DNA of 64,000 nt from Phyto melanocephala (taxonomy: Eukaryota > Arthropoda > Insecta > Diptera > Rhinophoridae), in NCBI GenBank assembly GCA_941918925.1, contig OW799237.1, positions 12,071,201 through 12,135,200 of the forward strand, given 5' to 3'. Shown here piece after piece: positions 12,470 to 23,345 of this stretch. The position numbers and the translations under genes were made by a program. The notes under the pieces were generated by a model that saw only the letters and a program-made list of their open reading frames with translations, searched no databases and was not told the origin of the DNA. Position 1 is the first letter of the stretch; each line of letters starts with the position of its first letter.

Positions 12470-12892
12470 AGTTGAAGCTGAAAAAAATAGAACTATACTG
12501 TGGGCTAGAAAGTATAAATTATACTGGAGGTTAGACCAAACCTTAGACTGTAGACTTTATTATTGAACTGCACTAGAAAAAGAAAATATCATATTATAGA
12601 ATACACTAAAAGCAAGAATATAGGCCAAACTAAAATCTAAGACTAAGGACTTTCTACTAACTAGATTATATATTGGTAGATTGTGAACTTACTATTGACT
12701 AGAATAAAGGGTAGACTCTTGACCAACTTTTGACTAGACTATATACTTGACCGTAGTTTAGACTAGTCTATACACTCGTCTATATACTAGACTATATACT
12801 AGACTATACACTAGAATATAGACTAGACTAAAGGTTTGACTATAAACTAGATTAAAAACTATATAATAGACTAGACTATAGCTTTATGATGA
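12470..12892. repeat. TAGACTA-type degenerate simple-sequence satellite
   Basis: Variants of ACTAGACTATA/TAGACTAGAC repeat throughout, densest at 12750-12890. The unit is short (about 10-12 bases) and imperfect. The same satellite resumes at 13800-13925 after about 0.9 kb of unrelated DNA. Confidence 0.7.
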
Positions 12893-13799
12893 AAGCAAAT
12901 CATGTCGTTAAGAATAACAAATACTAGTTTATCTTGTGAATTTAATAAGAAATCATTTTTCCATGTGGAAACTGATCAAATGTACTACTGCTAAGCATAA
13001 AGACAAAAGCTTGAGAAATACGAAAAAGGTAAAAACTCTAAGTAGTTATGTTTTTAATAGGAGAGGTTTGTAACTGATTATGACCCATAGGCTAGGTTAT
13101 TGTTATTGTAATAAATAAATTGAAATTGAAATTGAAAATCTCTCAAGTGAAAAACTGGCCATGGTTCCAAGGAATGCTTCGAAAAACAATTTAGCAAAGT
13201 AGGTAGGAAAACTCACCTAAGGGTTAATAGACATTTAGGTATTTCCCCTTAGAAGATAATGGCTGAAAAGAAAATACGACAATAAACTGTAACCTCAATT
13301 ATTGTCTAAGTTGCCATGAAGTTTATAGAAATTATTTTTAAAGTATAGAACGGAATAGCTCTCCAAGTTATCCGGTCTGCAAAGACGATTAAAAAACAGA
13401 ACTCATTGTATTATTTTGCCTGCATTTTGACAGGCACTGACACCATATCGAGATAAGGGTAGGCGAAAGCCCACACGTGGATATAATTTTTAAATCTAAA
13501 AAGATTGACGTAGTTAACAAATTCATTAAAACATTCATTGTTTTTAACTCTACGCGAAGACACATCCCTATAGTAATTCATACAGAAAAGCAGCGTAATA
13601 AATGAACGTAGCGAAAAAGATAGGCCAAAAAGGGCTTACCGCTCCAGCAAAGCAATGCCGATAGGCAGTTCTGTAACGAAGAGGGACGCTTAGGATGGTA
13701 TTTTTTAGTATCTCAAAAAAAAGCATGCTCTACAGTACGGGCTGTAAAAACAAATAGAAATATTGAAGTTTCCAAACCTTCTGCACACAAAAACGGCCT
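12893..13799 (+). mobile_element. Probable LINE-derived insertion splitting the satellite
   Basis: The first part ends at about 13125 with GTAATAAATAAATTGAAATT and further ATTGAA repeats, the kind of short-repeat 3' tail seen on non-LTR retrotransposons. The rest (13126-13799) is mixed-composition DNA; its phrase GGAAAACTCACCTAAGGGT is close to one at 27184. No protein family was recognised, so the assignment rests on the tail and the interruption of the satellite. Confidence 0.35.
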
Positions 13800-13925
13800 T
13801 CTATAGACTAGACTATAGACTGGACGTGAGACTAATATGACTATAGGCTAGACTTCAGACTAAACTATACATTCGACTATGGACTGCACATAGACTAGAA
13901 CAATGACTAAGACTATATTATAGAG
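13800..13925. repeat. TAGACTA-type satellite, second block
   Basis: ATAGACTAGACTATAGACTGG and similar units continue the repeat seen at 12470-12892. Confidence 0.6.
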
Positions 13926-15519
13926 AAAATAATATACTAATGATACTAACGGGTGTTGTTTAAGGCCTCCATTTACAGGTTTTAAGGTTTTATTAATTTT
14001 TAAGATTTGACAACTCTTTTATAATTTGTTGCTTGTTTGGCTTACCATTTTATTTTAAATAGACTAATAAGGCTTGTCAATTGTGTAATTGTGTTTTAAA
14101 AATCATGCTTAAGTTTGACAAGTAGGAAATTGATAAAAACTACTCAGTGGATTGAGCTAAGTCTCTAAAAGTTTTAGCATTCCCAAAAAAAACCATCATT
14201 CTTTTGCAGAAAGTTACCATAAACGGCTTTTATAAACCCATTATAACGTATTGCTTAGGACATTACCTTAATGTTTATTTAAACAAGGTTTTGGCACATC
14301 ATGGCGTACAGGCTATACAGAACAGCATACAATCCAACTACTTAAGGCAGCATTTTTTAAACTTGTTTTTTTTTAATTATCTAGTATATGTGTCACCAAG
14401 GCAGCGCTTTTTAATAATTTTCTTGTATATGTGCCTCCATGTTCAATTAAACGTCTTTAAATTGATTGCTTTTAGATTATGTAAAACTCTTGGATTATGT
14501 AAAAGATTTGTTTTGGGTGAATAACCCAGCAACATAAGACAACCTGGAAACATCGTTGTGCAGACCCTTGCTAAGATACGACTCAAGATAGATTCAAAAG
14601 TTGGTCGAAAATTCGACTTCAAAAGTGTTTTACATCCGGGTCAGCAGCGGTGTCTACATGACCGAAGGCATTCAAAAAAAACCCTATAAATTAAAAAAAT
14701 CAGTTACAATTTTGCAGTGACTTATACTAAGCAACCTCGTTATTAAACTTTGCCCTACTGTCTTCCCAATTTTAGACACAAAATTATATACTTTGATACA
14801 CTTTATGCACCCTTCTCCCCTCATAAAATACAAATTTCTCTTTTAACTTTTCATAAGTATAAGGTAAACATTATGATTTTGCACATTATTGAAAAATCAT
14901 GCAAAGAAAAGTTGCTGTTTTATTTCCATTTAAAAGCTAAAGTTATTTTTAAACAAACGAAACAGAACTTATGCAGAAAAGTTTTATGCCGGAAATCTAA
15001 AATAAGAAAATAAACTTCAAACATTTTGTGTTTGTTTTAAATGCTCGTATTGTCAAATTGCCATTGTCACTTTGCCAAAAATTTCCATAAATCTGAACAG
15101 AAATATAGTAAAATAAATCTATTTTCTAAAATGTTTAACAAATATTTTCCCTTCTTGCCTTAATTTTAACAGTGTGTTTGTATGATTGTCACTATTTATG
15201 TTCTTTTAGATTTTTCTAAATTCTGCTAGTGTTGAAGATGTGACATAAGCAGTTGCTTGTAAGAAAATTAAGGACGTGCCAAAATGACAAATTATTGTGA
15301 ACAACTGAATAAACGCTAATTTCTTGGGAAAATAGAATATTACAAAGAAAAGAAAAAACGTTTCTTTGTTCTTGCATGTAATTTAATGTCTTTGTTCGGT
15401 GGACTGCCAGTAAGTGTGACATGTGTGTTCACAACATTCAAATGCCAAAAAGTTAAAAGGTTTTAAAGGGGTTTTTATTTTGCCTTAAGCTGCCTCTTGT
15501 TTGTCTTCATTGAACTTAC
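13926..15519. other. Probable intron of the CUB gene (5' part of intron after 15520)
   Basis: On the minus strand this follows the GTAAGT donor at 15519-15514, so at least its start is intronic. No acceptor followed by CUB-like coding sequence was found down to position 1. Open frames at 14204-14524 and 14750-15013 have no family resemblance and no context. Confidence 0.5.
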
Positions 15520-15693
15520 CTTTGTCCATCAACCGCAAATTGTTCATTTTGTAGATACAATTTGATGTATGGCTGTCTCGTATGTAATTTATAACGGCAA
15601 TTTAAGGCTCTTGGATATAGACCCGGATATGCTGGTGACTGTACATAACATGTTTGCAGGCGACAATCGCGATATTCACGTTCACAATATGAA
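15520..15693 (-). CDS. CUB-domain gene, fourth visible exon (start of second CUB-like domain)
   Basis: Read on the minus strand the exon follows a pyrimidine-rich acceptor ending TTATTTGTAG and ends at AAG|GTAAGT. It enters in phase 2 (one base completes a Gly codon with the previous exon) and leaves in phase 2, 174 bases. The product has the cysteine-rich start of a CUB-like extracellular module: CEREYRDCRLQTC, then VQSPAYPGLYPRALNC, the typical SP.YPG.YP...C motif, then PYIKLYLQNEQFAVDGQR. CUB modules are beta-sandwich domains of secreted or membrane receptors that bind proteins. The next exon is outside the window or unrecognised. The gene identity is not known to me; a fly CUB/LDLa-type receptor is one possibility. 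Confidence 0.9.
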
Positions 15694-16139
15694 CTACAAA
15701 TAAAAGAAAAAGAGAAATGAATAAGTAGCACAGGATATTGCAAAATGTTAAAGATAAAACCTACAAAAAAACCATCAATATATTGGCCAGTAAAGGCAAA
15801 AAGATTTAAATTGTAACAGAACAGTAGACTTAATTTTCTTAGTACTTAAAACATTTAAAAGTAAATTCCAGATATTTACAACATATGAAAAATATACTTC
15901 CTTGTATAAACAAATTATAATCTAATCGAAATTTTCCTTTTTAAAAATTGTTTTTAACTTTGACTAAAAATGATTTAATTATTTTATTTAATAATGTAAT
16001 AATCTATATACAATTGGTTGTTGAATGGAAAATACATCAGGAACTCGCTTTTATTTCCTCATTTGCCTTCACATAGACTAACACGTTGTCGGTAACATTC
16101 CGTTAATGTCGTTATTGTTTTCCTTTTATTTTTTAATTT

Positions 16140-16335
16140 TTTTTTTTTTTTGTCAACAAAACTTGTCACTGAGTACCGCACTCAAAAACGAAGCTTTATT
16201 CGCCGCCGTAATAAATATTTCCCTTTCAACTGTCTAAACTCTGACAAGCTAATGCTGGACATTCGCATATTACATGGGCTAGAGTCTTAGGAACATTCTA
16301 CAAATATCACTATCTTTTATAGGTGCAGATCCTTG
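16140..16335 (-). mobile_element. LINE C-terminal remnant with HVICECPALAC motif
   Basis: Minus-strand reading gives LAHVICECPALACQSL at about 16290-16240, the conserved H..CECPAL cysteine/histidine end typical of RNase H-bearing non-LTR retrotransposons (I/R1-like). A C..C pair precedes it with a frame break. A poly-T run at 16138-16155 lies on the 3' side. Only a short dead fragment remains. A related piece is at 23130-23345. Confidence 0.5.
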
Positions 16336-16464
16336 CTATGTAATGTGGGATGTACAACATTTGTCATTTGTATTGTTAGTTTATAATTTGAAACTTATTT
16401 GAATTTGGGAATTGTTGACCTTATGTAAACAATAAACTTAAACCTTGTATTTTTATAAATATTT

Positions 16465-16995
16465 TATCCTTTAATTCCCAGTGGAACATAGGGCCGCAAC
16501 AAATGCTCTCCATTGTATTCTATCTGTAGACATCGTTTTCATTTCACTCCAAGACACACCACGCTCGTTCAACTCGTTCTCAATTTGGCGTCTCCAAGTA
16601 TTCGCAGGTCTGCCAGATCTTCTGGACCCTTGGGGGTTATACGGACTGTCGAGTTGAATCATCCGCTGGCTTTCTCATTGTGTGCCCTAGCCAGCTAAAT
16701 TTACGCAATCGGATATTCATGTTTAAAGGGACCTGATTGGTTAAGTTCCACAAGTCCTGATTTGATATTGTGACAGGCCAGAATATCCTGTGTATACGCC
16801 TGAGGCAGCGGTTTACAAAAGCTTGCTTACAACTCATTTCCCGAATCGAAATATTCCAGGTTTCACAGCCATACAGAAGCACAGATTTCACGTTGCTATT
16901 AAAAACTTTAAGTTTGGTTTGAGTTGAGATATTTTGCGATCTCCAGAATTTATTAAGCGTTCCAAATGCTTTTTTCGCCTTACATACCAATTTTT
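16465..16995 (-). pseudogene. Non-LTR retrotransposon ORF2 C-terminus (RTE-like)
   Basis: Two overlapping minus-strand frames form one protein with a single frameshift around 16640-16660. The first has TKLKVFNSNVKSVLLYGCET, then CLRRIHRIFWP and WNLTNQVPLN, followed by the FSWLGHTMRKPADD motif. The second continues with NPQGSRRSGRPANTWRRQIE and ends QWRAFVAALCSTGN. This order (LLYG.E.W, N.CLRRI, W.GH..R, RGRP..TWRR) is the standard C-terminus of RTE-type retrotransposon proteins. The reverse-transcriptase core itself is missing, so it is a 5'-truncated dead copy. Confidence 0.8.
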
Positions 16996-17182
16996 AATAC
17001 CAATTAAATAAAATATTTTTAAAATAAATATTTAATAATTGTTTTTTTATCTTATCTGCAAAATGTATAATTTTGTTAAGAATAGTAATCTCTTCTATCT
17101 ATCACTTCTTTATACTAAAATATGTATTACTTTCTTTGTTCAAGTTCAATTTGCTATTAATTTATTTTCTTATATTGAGGGC

Positions 17183-17250
17183 CATTATTACAACTTGCCG
17201 TTAGTTAAAGGCAGGACTTTGTCGGACCGATAAATGGCTTCGCGTTATAA
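17183..17250 (+). mobile_element. Solo terminal repeat of the fold-back family
   Basis: GGGCCATTATTACAACTTGC followed by CGTTAGTTAAAGGCAGGA and CCGATAAATGGCTTC matches the ends of the element at 10856-11582 (the right end reverse-complemented). No partner end was found nearby. Confidence 0.65.
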
Positions 17251-17389
17251 AGCCTTCATTTATTATTTCTCTATCCACTAAATATTATTATTATTAATAA
17301 TTATATCATTACAAAATGGAAGGTGTAATAATACAAAGCTGTTTATATCAATTTGAAACGTAAGTATTTTTACAACAGAAGTGATATTT

Positions 17390-18720
17390 CTTTTACAAAC
17401 ATATTCCAAAGGTGAGCGATAAAGTAGGCGTGTCAAAGTCTCAATAAAAAATGCTTTATTCTTCCAAAATTTTTGTCCATAGAAAAAGGAAATGAATTTA
17501 AGGTGAAGCGTTATATGAAAGTTGGGCACTAAAGAGGGCGTATCACCTCCATTTGTTTGCATTGTAATAAAATTGGCCAGGAAGCTAGACATACGAGATT
17601 TCATCCTCACACATCCAATTCTGTCGCTTGTATGAGCTTTTAAATTTCAATAACAGTAGATTATGTGAGAAGTGGACGCTAAAGTAGATTATGTGAGAAG
17701 TGGAAAGTAAAGTATGGAATGGAAATATATAGTGGTACGTCACAGCTGAATATGGGCAGATTAGAGCATTGTTTTAACAGGTTAGTAAGGTATATATATG
17801 GTCTTAAATACAGAACTCGTATGTCGTCTTATGTGGTATTGATGCTAGGATGTAGCTTTCAAGATTTTGTAAATATGAGAATTTTGCAACTACTATATAA
17901 GATAATAAAGACTGATTGTCCGCCGTATTTAAGAAGTAGATTTCAATTTGGAAACTCATCCAGGACTCATGCTTTATTATCTCCGCGTTATCATTCGTTA
18001 ATTATGAAAAGATCATTTAATGCCAAATCAATTAATCTATGGAATGGTTTAATTCCATATTCTCAGCGTAAATTCTCACATTCTTTAAAACATTTTAAAA
18101 ATATAATTCTTCAAAAAAATTTTCCTTTTTTTTTTGGTATGATTGCTGTCAATTATACTGTATTCAAATTGTTTGTGTTTAATTATTTTTACTCCTAATA
18201 TTTGTGCAATAGGGGGAATTTAAGAGGAAATAAAGGAAAAAGAAAAAAATAGAAATTCATATTGTTTTTTCTTTTCTTATTAGATTAAATAAAGTTTTGT
18301 CCTTTTCTTCTTCTTTTAAAATAAATATATTATTATTAAGAAATGTTGCCATATATATTTTTGTTATACTGGTTTATTGGCCTTAATGGCTTAAAAAAAC
18401 TGTGAATTGAATAAATAAATAAATAAAGTTGGCGTGTCAAAGTAATTTCTGCTAAATAATTCAGCTTAGCTTAGAGAAATAAGCTATTCGCTTATTTCTC
18501 CAAGATCTTTGTCTATAGAGAATGAGAGAAAAATTTTTAAAATATTTATATTACTTAAACTCTTTACATACAAAATTTCAGAATTCTAAATCTAATTCTG
18601 TTAGTTTTCTAATGTTTTACATTCTATTAGTAGTAGATTAAGAAATGTGCGAGAAGTGGGCATTAAAGTAGGCGTGTCAAAATAATGTCTGATCGTCATT
18701 TGTTATTAGATATTAAACCA
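17390..18720 (+). repeat. Dispersed repeat with GAAGTGG..TAAAGTAGGCGTGTCAAA phrase
   Basis: The phrase GTAGGCGTGTCAAA with a preceding GAAGTGGGC.TTAAAGT occurs near 17418, in split form at 17700/18424 and again near 18655. TTATTC TTCCAAA and TGTC(C/T)ATAGA phrases follow several copies. It is a repeat of unknown family, interrupted by the LINE at 17714-18423. Confidence 0.45.
17714..18423 (+). mobile_element. 5'-truncated LINE (jockey/CR1-like) with target duplication
   Basis: A 159-codon frame (17719-18198) matches the end of a reverse-transcriptase polyprotein: FNRLVRYIYGLKYRTRMS, MLGCSFQDFVNMRILQLLYK, SRTHALLSPRYHS and KSINLWNGLIP. The element ends with an AATA-repeat tail (about 18405-18423). 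TAAAGT at 17708-17713 is repeated at 18424-18429, consistent with a short target duplication, and the flanks rejoin the surrounding dispersed repeat. The frame is open because the copy is young or short, not because it is functional: the catalytic part is missing. Confidence 0.75.
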
Positions 18721-19429
18721 CATAATGATGCCCATTATTCTTCCAAATATAGCTCTTTACGGCCTACACAATTGTGTAGGTTAATTTAAGGTATTTTGAT
18801 GAGAAGTTTTTATTTATTCTCTTGTTTTTTTTAAACTTATTTAAATGGCACAGTTTAGATCCTATTTCTAAGGATATGAACATTGCAGAGATATAAAAAT
18901 GCATTTTTATGATCTTTAAGACTAAATTATCACACACTGAAAATTTTATTTAAATCTTCCAATTTTGAAATTGCTAAGGCCGAAAAGGGATAGGATATGA
19001 GCTTTAAAGTATGCCTTCCACCCTTATTTAACCTTAATATCAATATTAATTAATATTATTAATATAACCTTAAAACTTTTTAAAATAGTTTATCATATTT
19101 TTTCGGTTATATGATGTTTTAAATAAGCAAAAAAAGACACTTAGCGGGGTATAACAAAACATCTGTCAAACAAGCCCTTAATAAACCTAAGATATCTTTT
19201 ATCAATACGGCGGTTTACCTATAAATAACCCTGCGAAATTTTATTGCTCTACATTAGCGGTCAGCAACTATTTTCATTTGGAGACCGTTTTTTAAAAATT
19301 CTTGACCGTCGCGTTTCAGAAGGAAATAAACTGAACTATTTAAATAATATTTTTAGATACTGTATCAATGGACAAATAAAACGAATGGGTTTCAATGCAT
19401 TGTTTTATTAAATAATAAATAAATTCTTT

Positions 19430-20124
19430 GAACAAAAAGATGAAAGTACTAAATGTTTTTTCAACACTAATGAGAAAAATTACATTTTTGTCTTGACGGA
19501 TAGTCTAAAGTTTACTGCAAAGCATGTGCATGCTATTCTCATTAAATCTTGGAGATGTTTATCGGCAAGACTGTTCCGGAATTAATTTTTAATGAAGTTA
19601 GGAAAAAAATGAATTAAAAAATGCTGTTTTACAAACATAAATTTACCCAAACAAAGTAAGAAGTTTCAAGGCTAATTCTCTTAATTCTGGAAATTTATAG
19701 CACAAACAAATTTTATCCAAAACTCTTGACAAGAAACTTTCGGCTTTTGGCGTTTTAAAATTGTATTTTCTTGGAAATCAATCATTTCCATCTGGAGTAA
19801 AGCTTTAATTTACTCTCGAAAATATTTACAGCTTCATTACATCATTCATCCCCAGGATTCAGAGAGTAAATGTTATTTAGAATATCTTTACATCTGCGAA
19901 TATGTTTTTAAATTCCGAATTTAGATCCTTAATGAAAGTCTTGTATTGGCTGACGTCAAGCTTGATGTCATTGCAGATTTTTTTAAATTAGGAAAGTGCA
20001 GGCGTTCATTACACAGGCCAACCCTTAATTTGCTTCTTTGAATTTATCAACTGATTCTAGATAATTTGGGTGCGCTGAATTCAAGTCTGTAATCAGTTTG
20101 TCTCTATTAGCTCTTGTTTTCATG
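19430..20124 (-). pseudogene. hAT-type transposase-like C-terminal half (GTF2IRD2-like), decayed
   Basis: Minus-strand reading starts MKTRANRDKLITDLNSAHPN and YLESVDKFKE, and later, across several stops, shows FPELRELALKLLTLFG followed by a decayed CETAFS-like stretch and then FNENSMHMLC. The L.LLTLFGS.Y.CE..FS block is the hallmark of the hAT dimerisation region; the general layout is that of GTF2IRD2/zinc-finger BED transposase-derived proteins. At least eight stops and several frameshifts make it non-functional. It lies inside the 19255-21248 TIRs in the orientation expected of an internal gene. Confidence 0.65.
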
Positions 20125-20203
20125 ATTTAGCTTTTTTTTAAGTATATAAAGAGTAAAACTTTTCCATAGGAATTTAAAACAAAAACAAAAAAGTAAAACT
20201 GTT

Positions 20204-20680
20204 TCATACAGATTTATTAAAATAAAAAAAATTCTCACAAAGCATTAAAAACATAATTAAATATAATTCTAGTTTTGGAATGGGAACAAGTTCGAAATGG
20301 GAAATTGGACGGCGCGCTGACGGTAAATCAGGATACTGAGATTTATTTCGATTTCTCCTATTAATACCAGTGATACTCACTAAACAGAAGTAACAGTCGT
20401 CCAAATGATTTCTGGGCTCTCTCCAAACCATCGGCACACCAAACTTAAGCCTATTTCGTTTTCCTTGAGTTCACTGTGGCAAATTAACACAGCAAGTATT
20501 GCACACAATGTGTGGAGCCCAGCTTGTATCTTGGTCACCAAGATCAACTCCAAAGTAATCTAAATACGATTTTTTAACACATTCCGAAATAGGTCTTATG
20601 TTTTCGTTAAAGGTGTATTCTCCACAAACATTATAAAATGTGTCAGCGTTATTTTTACAACATCTTCTATTGGAAGTCAT
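20204..20680 (-). pseudogene. Cysteine-rich protein of unknown function with one in-frame stop
   Basis: From ATG at 20680 the frame runs to about 20204 with a single in-frame TGA (20473-20471) where TGG (Trp) would be natural. Part one has MTSNRRCCKNNADTFYNVCG, then GVDLGDQDTSWAPHIVCNTC; part two has KRNRLKFGVPMVWREPRNH, DDCYFCLVSITG and YPDLPSARRPISH. CC, C..C and C..C pairs suggest a metal-binding protein. I recall families of this style in arthropod genomes that are often multi-copy, but I know no function. It sits between inverted hAT remnants inside shared terminal repeats, so it may be cargo captured by, or belonging to, the mobile element. No intron is visible. Confidence 0.65.
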
Positions 20681-20886
20681 TTAAATTTAAATCAACATTT
20701 TTTTAATAAACTTTGCCAACAGCAACAAACCACTTCTTACAAGCAACTGACTTCCGATATGCAATTGGAGTGCAAAAAGAAAAAAATAACGTTATGAATA
20801 ATATTACACAAATAAAATTCCCGTTAATCAGCTAGCAATTACACCAAAAATAATATTTTCGGAAAAAACGGAACGACAAACTGATA

Positions 20887-20917
20887 TATACCCTCCTCGC
20901 TTACAGTGGAGGGTATA
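20887..20917. other. Perfect 10-bp hairpin TATACCCTCC/GGAGGGTATA
   Basis: The two arms (20887-20896 and 20908-20917) are exact reverse complements with an 11-base loop. It lies at the junction between the cysteine-rich pseudogene side and the second hAT piece. Confidence 0.6.
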
Positions 20918-22246
20918 AAAAAGCTATATCATGAAAACTAGAGCTGATAGAGACTGATTACAGATTTAAATTTATCGCACCCAAATAAACTAGAATCAGT
21001 TGATAAATTCAAAGAAGCAAAAAACCTTTTTTAATTTTGTCCGGCTGTGTTATTCATGAATATTACTAATGCAATTCTATATGTTATTGCTCCCAAATTA
21101 TCCTTTTTTTGTATAGGTTTCCCTATTACTTGTTAGTTAACGGATGTTGTTACATAATGAAAAATATTTCGTATTGGTAACACAACGTCTGCATAAAATA
21201 GGACTACGGACCGGATTAGGACCGAAGTCCGCCAGTTGTTGACCCCTCCTCTACGTCATTGCACTTAGAGGCAATCGCATTTTATTCGATGCCAGGACGA
21301 CACTTTTTATTATCCACTCTCGCAGTATAAGCTATAGCTCTTCCTAACAGATTGATTAAGTCCATTTTTAATGCCAACCATTTCTGATATATTGACAGAA
21401 TTTCATATTCTTTTTCGTAGCTTCTTCTGTACCAGCTCATTTCTGCTTTCATTTACTACACTATTAAGAAGGTGTTAAATCCAATATGAAGGATATTATC
21501 AGATTCGGTGTGGACAAATATAGCACTCTTACTTGTTTTTTTAATATAAAATTTTGGCATTATTATTTTTTTATTTGAATAAATTTTATTTTATTATTAA
21601 TTTATTTTAATGTGAAACCAAAGTTTCTAAAAGTTGTTTTTTTTTGTATTTAAATTAGTTCAATAAAAATACTTTAAAATGAAATTTAAATGAAATCTTT
21701 TATAATTTATTTATTATTATTTACACTGTTTATTGAATTTTACGATAATTATATTCTGTACAATAGAATTTCTTGTCACGGCCTATACAATTGCCTCAGC
21801 CTTCTACAAACAATGAAAAGTATATTAATATGTATGAATATAAGTGGGTGGCTTATTTGCTTTGTAAATGGAATTTTATTATTTTCCCTCTGATAAGCTA
21901 AACAAATTTTCTTATTTGTTTTGTTTTTTTTTTTTTTCTTTTTTGGTTTTTATTATTATTTGCCTGATTTTCCATTTTTTCGTAAATTTCTGTTGCTGCT
22001 TCTTAAGACTTAATACGATTATGCAAAAGGCGGCAGTTGTGAGACATTGGCAAAGGAAGTATTTCTACTTTCATCATAATAATAAAAATTCGCAATAAAA
22101 TAAAATTAAATTATTGGTAACATTACAACACAATATTACAATTTAGTACATGTACGGTAAACAATTTACATTTGGCCTCATGTTTGTTATTGTGTGTTTT
22201 AGGGCATTATATTAAAATACTTGTGTGTATTTAAATGATTACTTAC

Positions 22247-22353
22247 CCCTGAACCACCTCTCCACGACGATTGGGATATAATTCGGGATGTTGGCCGTAC
22301 CGTAAATAAACTTCTGTTTGTTGTTCGGCACGCGAATCGAAAGTAAAATAAGT
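22247..22353 (-). CDS. CUB-domain gene, third visible exon (linker between CUB modules)
   Basis: On minus, acceptor TTTACATTGCAG precedes ACTTAT and the exon ends GTTCAGGG|GTAAGT; 107 bases, entering in phase 0 and leaving in phase 2. It encodes TYFTFDSRAEQQTEVYLRYG then QHPELYPNRRGEVVQG. The first residues finish the last strand of the first CUB domain begun in the previous exon; the rest is a charged linker to the cysteine-rich second module. The Gly codon is completed by the first base of the exon at 15693. Codon use and GC content stand out clearly from the intronic background. Confidence 0.92.
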
Positions 22354-22482
22354 CTGCAATGTAAAGGCAAAAGAAATGCTTTTAAAAAGAATTACAATAA
22401 CTAAGAAATTAAAAGAAAATTAATTTTAGAAAACAATATAGACTGACGAAAACCTTAATGCAAGACTTAAATGTACTCACAC

Positions 22483-22507
22483 TGTCTGTCTGTCTGTCTG
22501 TCTGTCT
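22483..22507. repeat. CTGT tetranucleotide microsatellite
   Basis: About five to six units of CTGT, some 130 bases upstream (in gene direction) of the exon at 22353. Confidence 0.8.
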
Positions 22508-23129
22508 TAGGCTATTCTGTTCAAATTCAATATTCTAACAGACTATTTTTTACAAAATTGCTCATTGACATTGTGTAAACATTAAATATTTCTCTCTGAA
22601 ATCCGTCCGTTTAAAGTCTGCTTTGTTAGAGTGTTTCTTAATTTCCATAATTAAAATCATAATTTCTTTTTTTTAAGTCTCAAGTAATCTTTCTTTTTAC
22701 AATTTATGTTTTATTTTGTTGCACAAGTAGTTTTCTTTTAAGATCATTAACCTTTTGTGTCGAGTAAACAAATTCTCTATATTTATGATATCTTTTTTCT
22801 CAGTTGCAATAAGCAAATATTACTTTTTCCACTTAAACTCTTCATTACTATCATCCGAAACACTTTTGTCTTAAGCATTAATAAAAGTTTTATTCTTTGT
22901 TTTTTGTTGTATTTGTATTAAATATAAATAAAACTTAGCAACATCATTTTGATGTGCTACCTATGGTGGTGAATAGGAATTGCAAAATACCCTATATTAG
23001 TTTGAACAAGTTTTTATAGAAAAATTACTATTTTTTTAAATGAAATCTTAGCAAGTTTATATACTCGTAGGGGTATAAACAAATAAATTTTCGAACACAG
23101 AAATTTCTAGGCTATAGAAATGTAATCTC

Positions 23130-23345
23130 CTATACCTTTTCGACTGCTGATTGTCAACAATCTTAACCCCTTCTGAGTCCCCAATATCTGCTTAGAACTA
23201 TTCCCCCATAGCACTCGTACTAAGTGTGTCCTTGCCTGTGGTTCTAGTATATTACAATCAAATGCTGTATATTACAATACCACATGCGTTGATTTTTCTG
23301 CATCTTTCAGGCGCAGTTTGCAAATATCACACTCCTTAGTTTCCA
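23130..23345 (-). mobile_element. LINE C-terminal remnant with C..C....H motif
   Basis: Minus-strand reading gives CDICKLRLKDAEKSTHVVL followed, after a stop, by AFDC and a frame-broken stretch. The C..C then TH....C layout resembles the end of I/R1-like retrotransposon proteins and the related remnant at 16140-16335. A 99-codon open frame just upstream (23656-23357, containing ITVKWVDHTTC) may be the decayed RNase H part of the same copy, but I could not confirm that. Confidence 0.45.

Larger units (their letters stand above)
19255..21248. mobile_element. hAT-type composite element with 8-bp target duplication
   Basis: Left end TAGCGGTCAGCAACT (19255) and right end AGTTGTTGACCCCTC (to 21248) are inverted repeats matching at 12 of 15 positions. 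They are flanked by CTCTACAT (19247-19254) and CTCTACGT (21249-21256), an 8-bp duplication with one mismatch, as expected of hAT transposons. Inside, from left: a decayed hAT-type protein on minus (19430-20124), a cysteine-rich pseudogene on minus (20204-20680), a TATACCCTCC/GGAGGGTATA hairpin (20887-20917) and a second inverted copy of the start of the hAT segment (20930-21021, matching 20029-20124). Confidence 0.75.
15694..22246 (-). other. Intron of the CUB gene, 6.55 kb
   Basis: Bounded by donor GTAAGT (22246-22241) and acceptor AG at 15695-15694; the flanking exons share phase 2. It carries two LINE pieces, a solo transposon end, a LINE inserted in a dispersed repeat, and the hAT-bounded composite. 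The rest (15694-16140, 17250-17390, 18720-19250, 21257-22246) shows nothing recognised. Confidence 0.85.

Noticed and set aside
14204..14524. 106-codon open frame
   Set aside because: Low complexity, no motif, no splice or translation context; expected by chance in AT-rich DNA.
1..15519. Search for the next exon of the CUB gene after 15520
   Set aside because: No acceptor followed by cysteine-rich coding sequence in the required phase was found; the next exon is probably beyond position 1.
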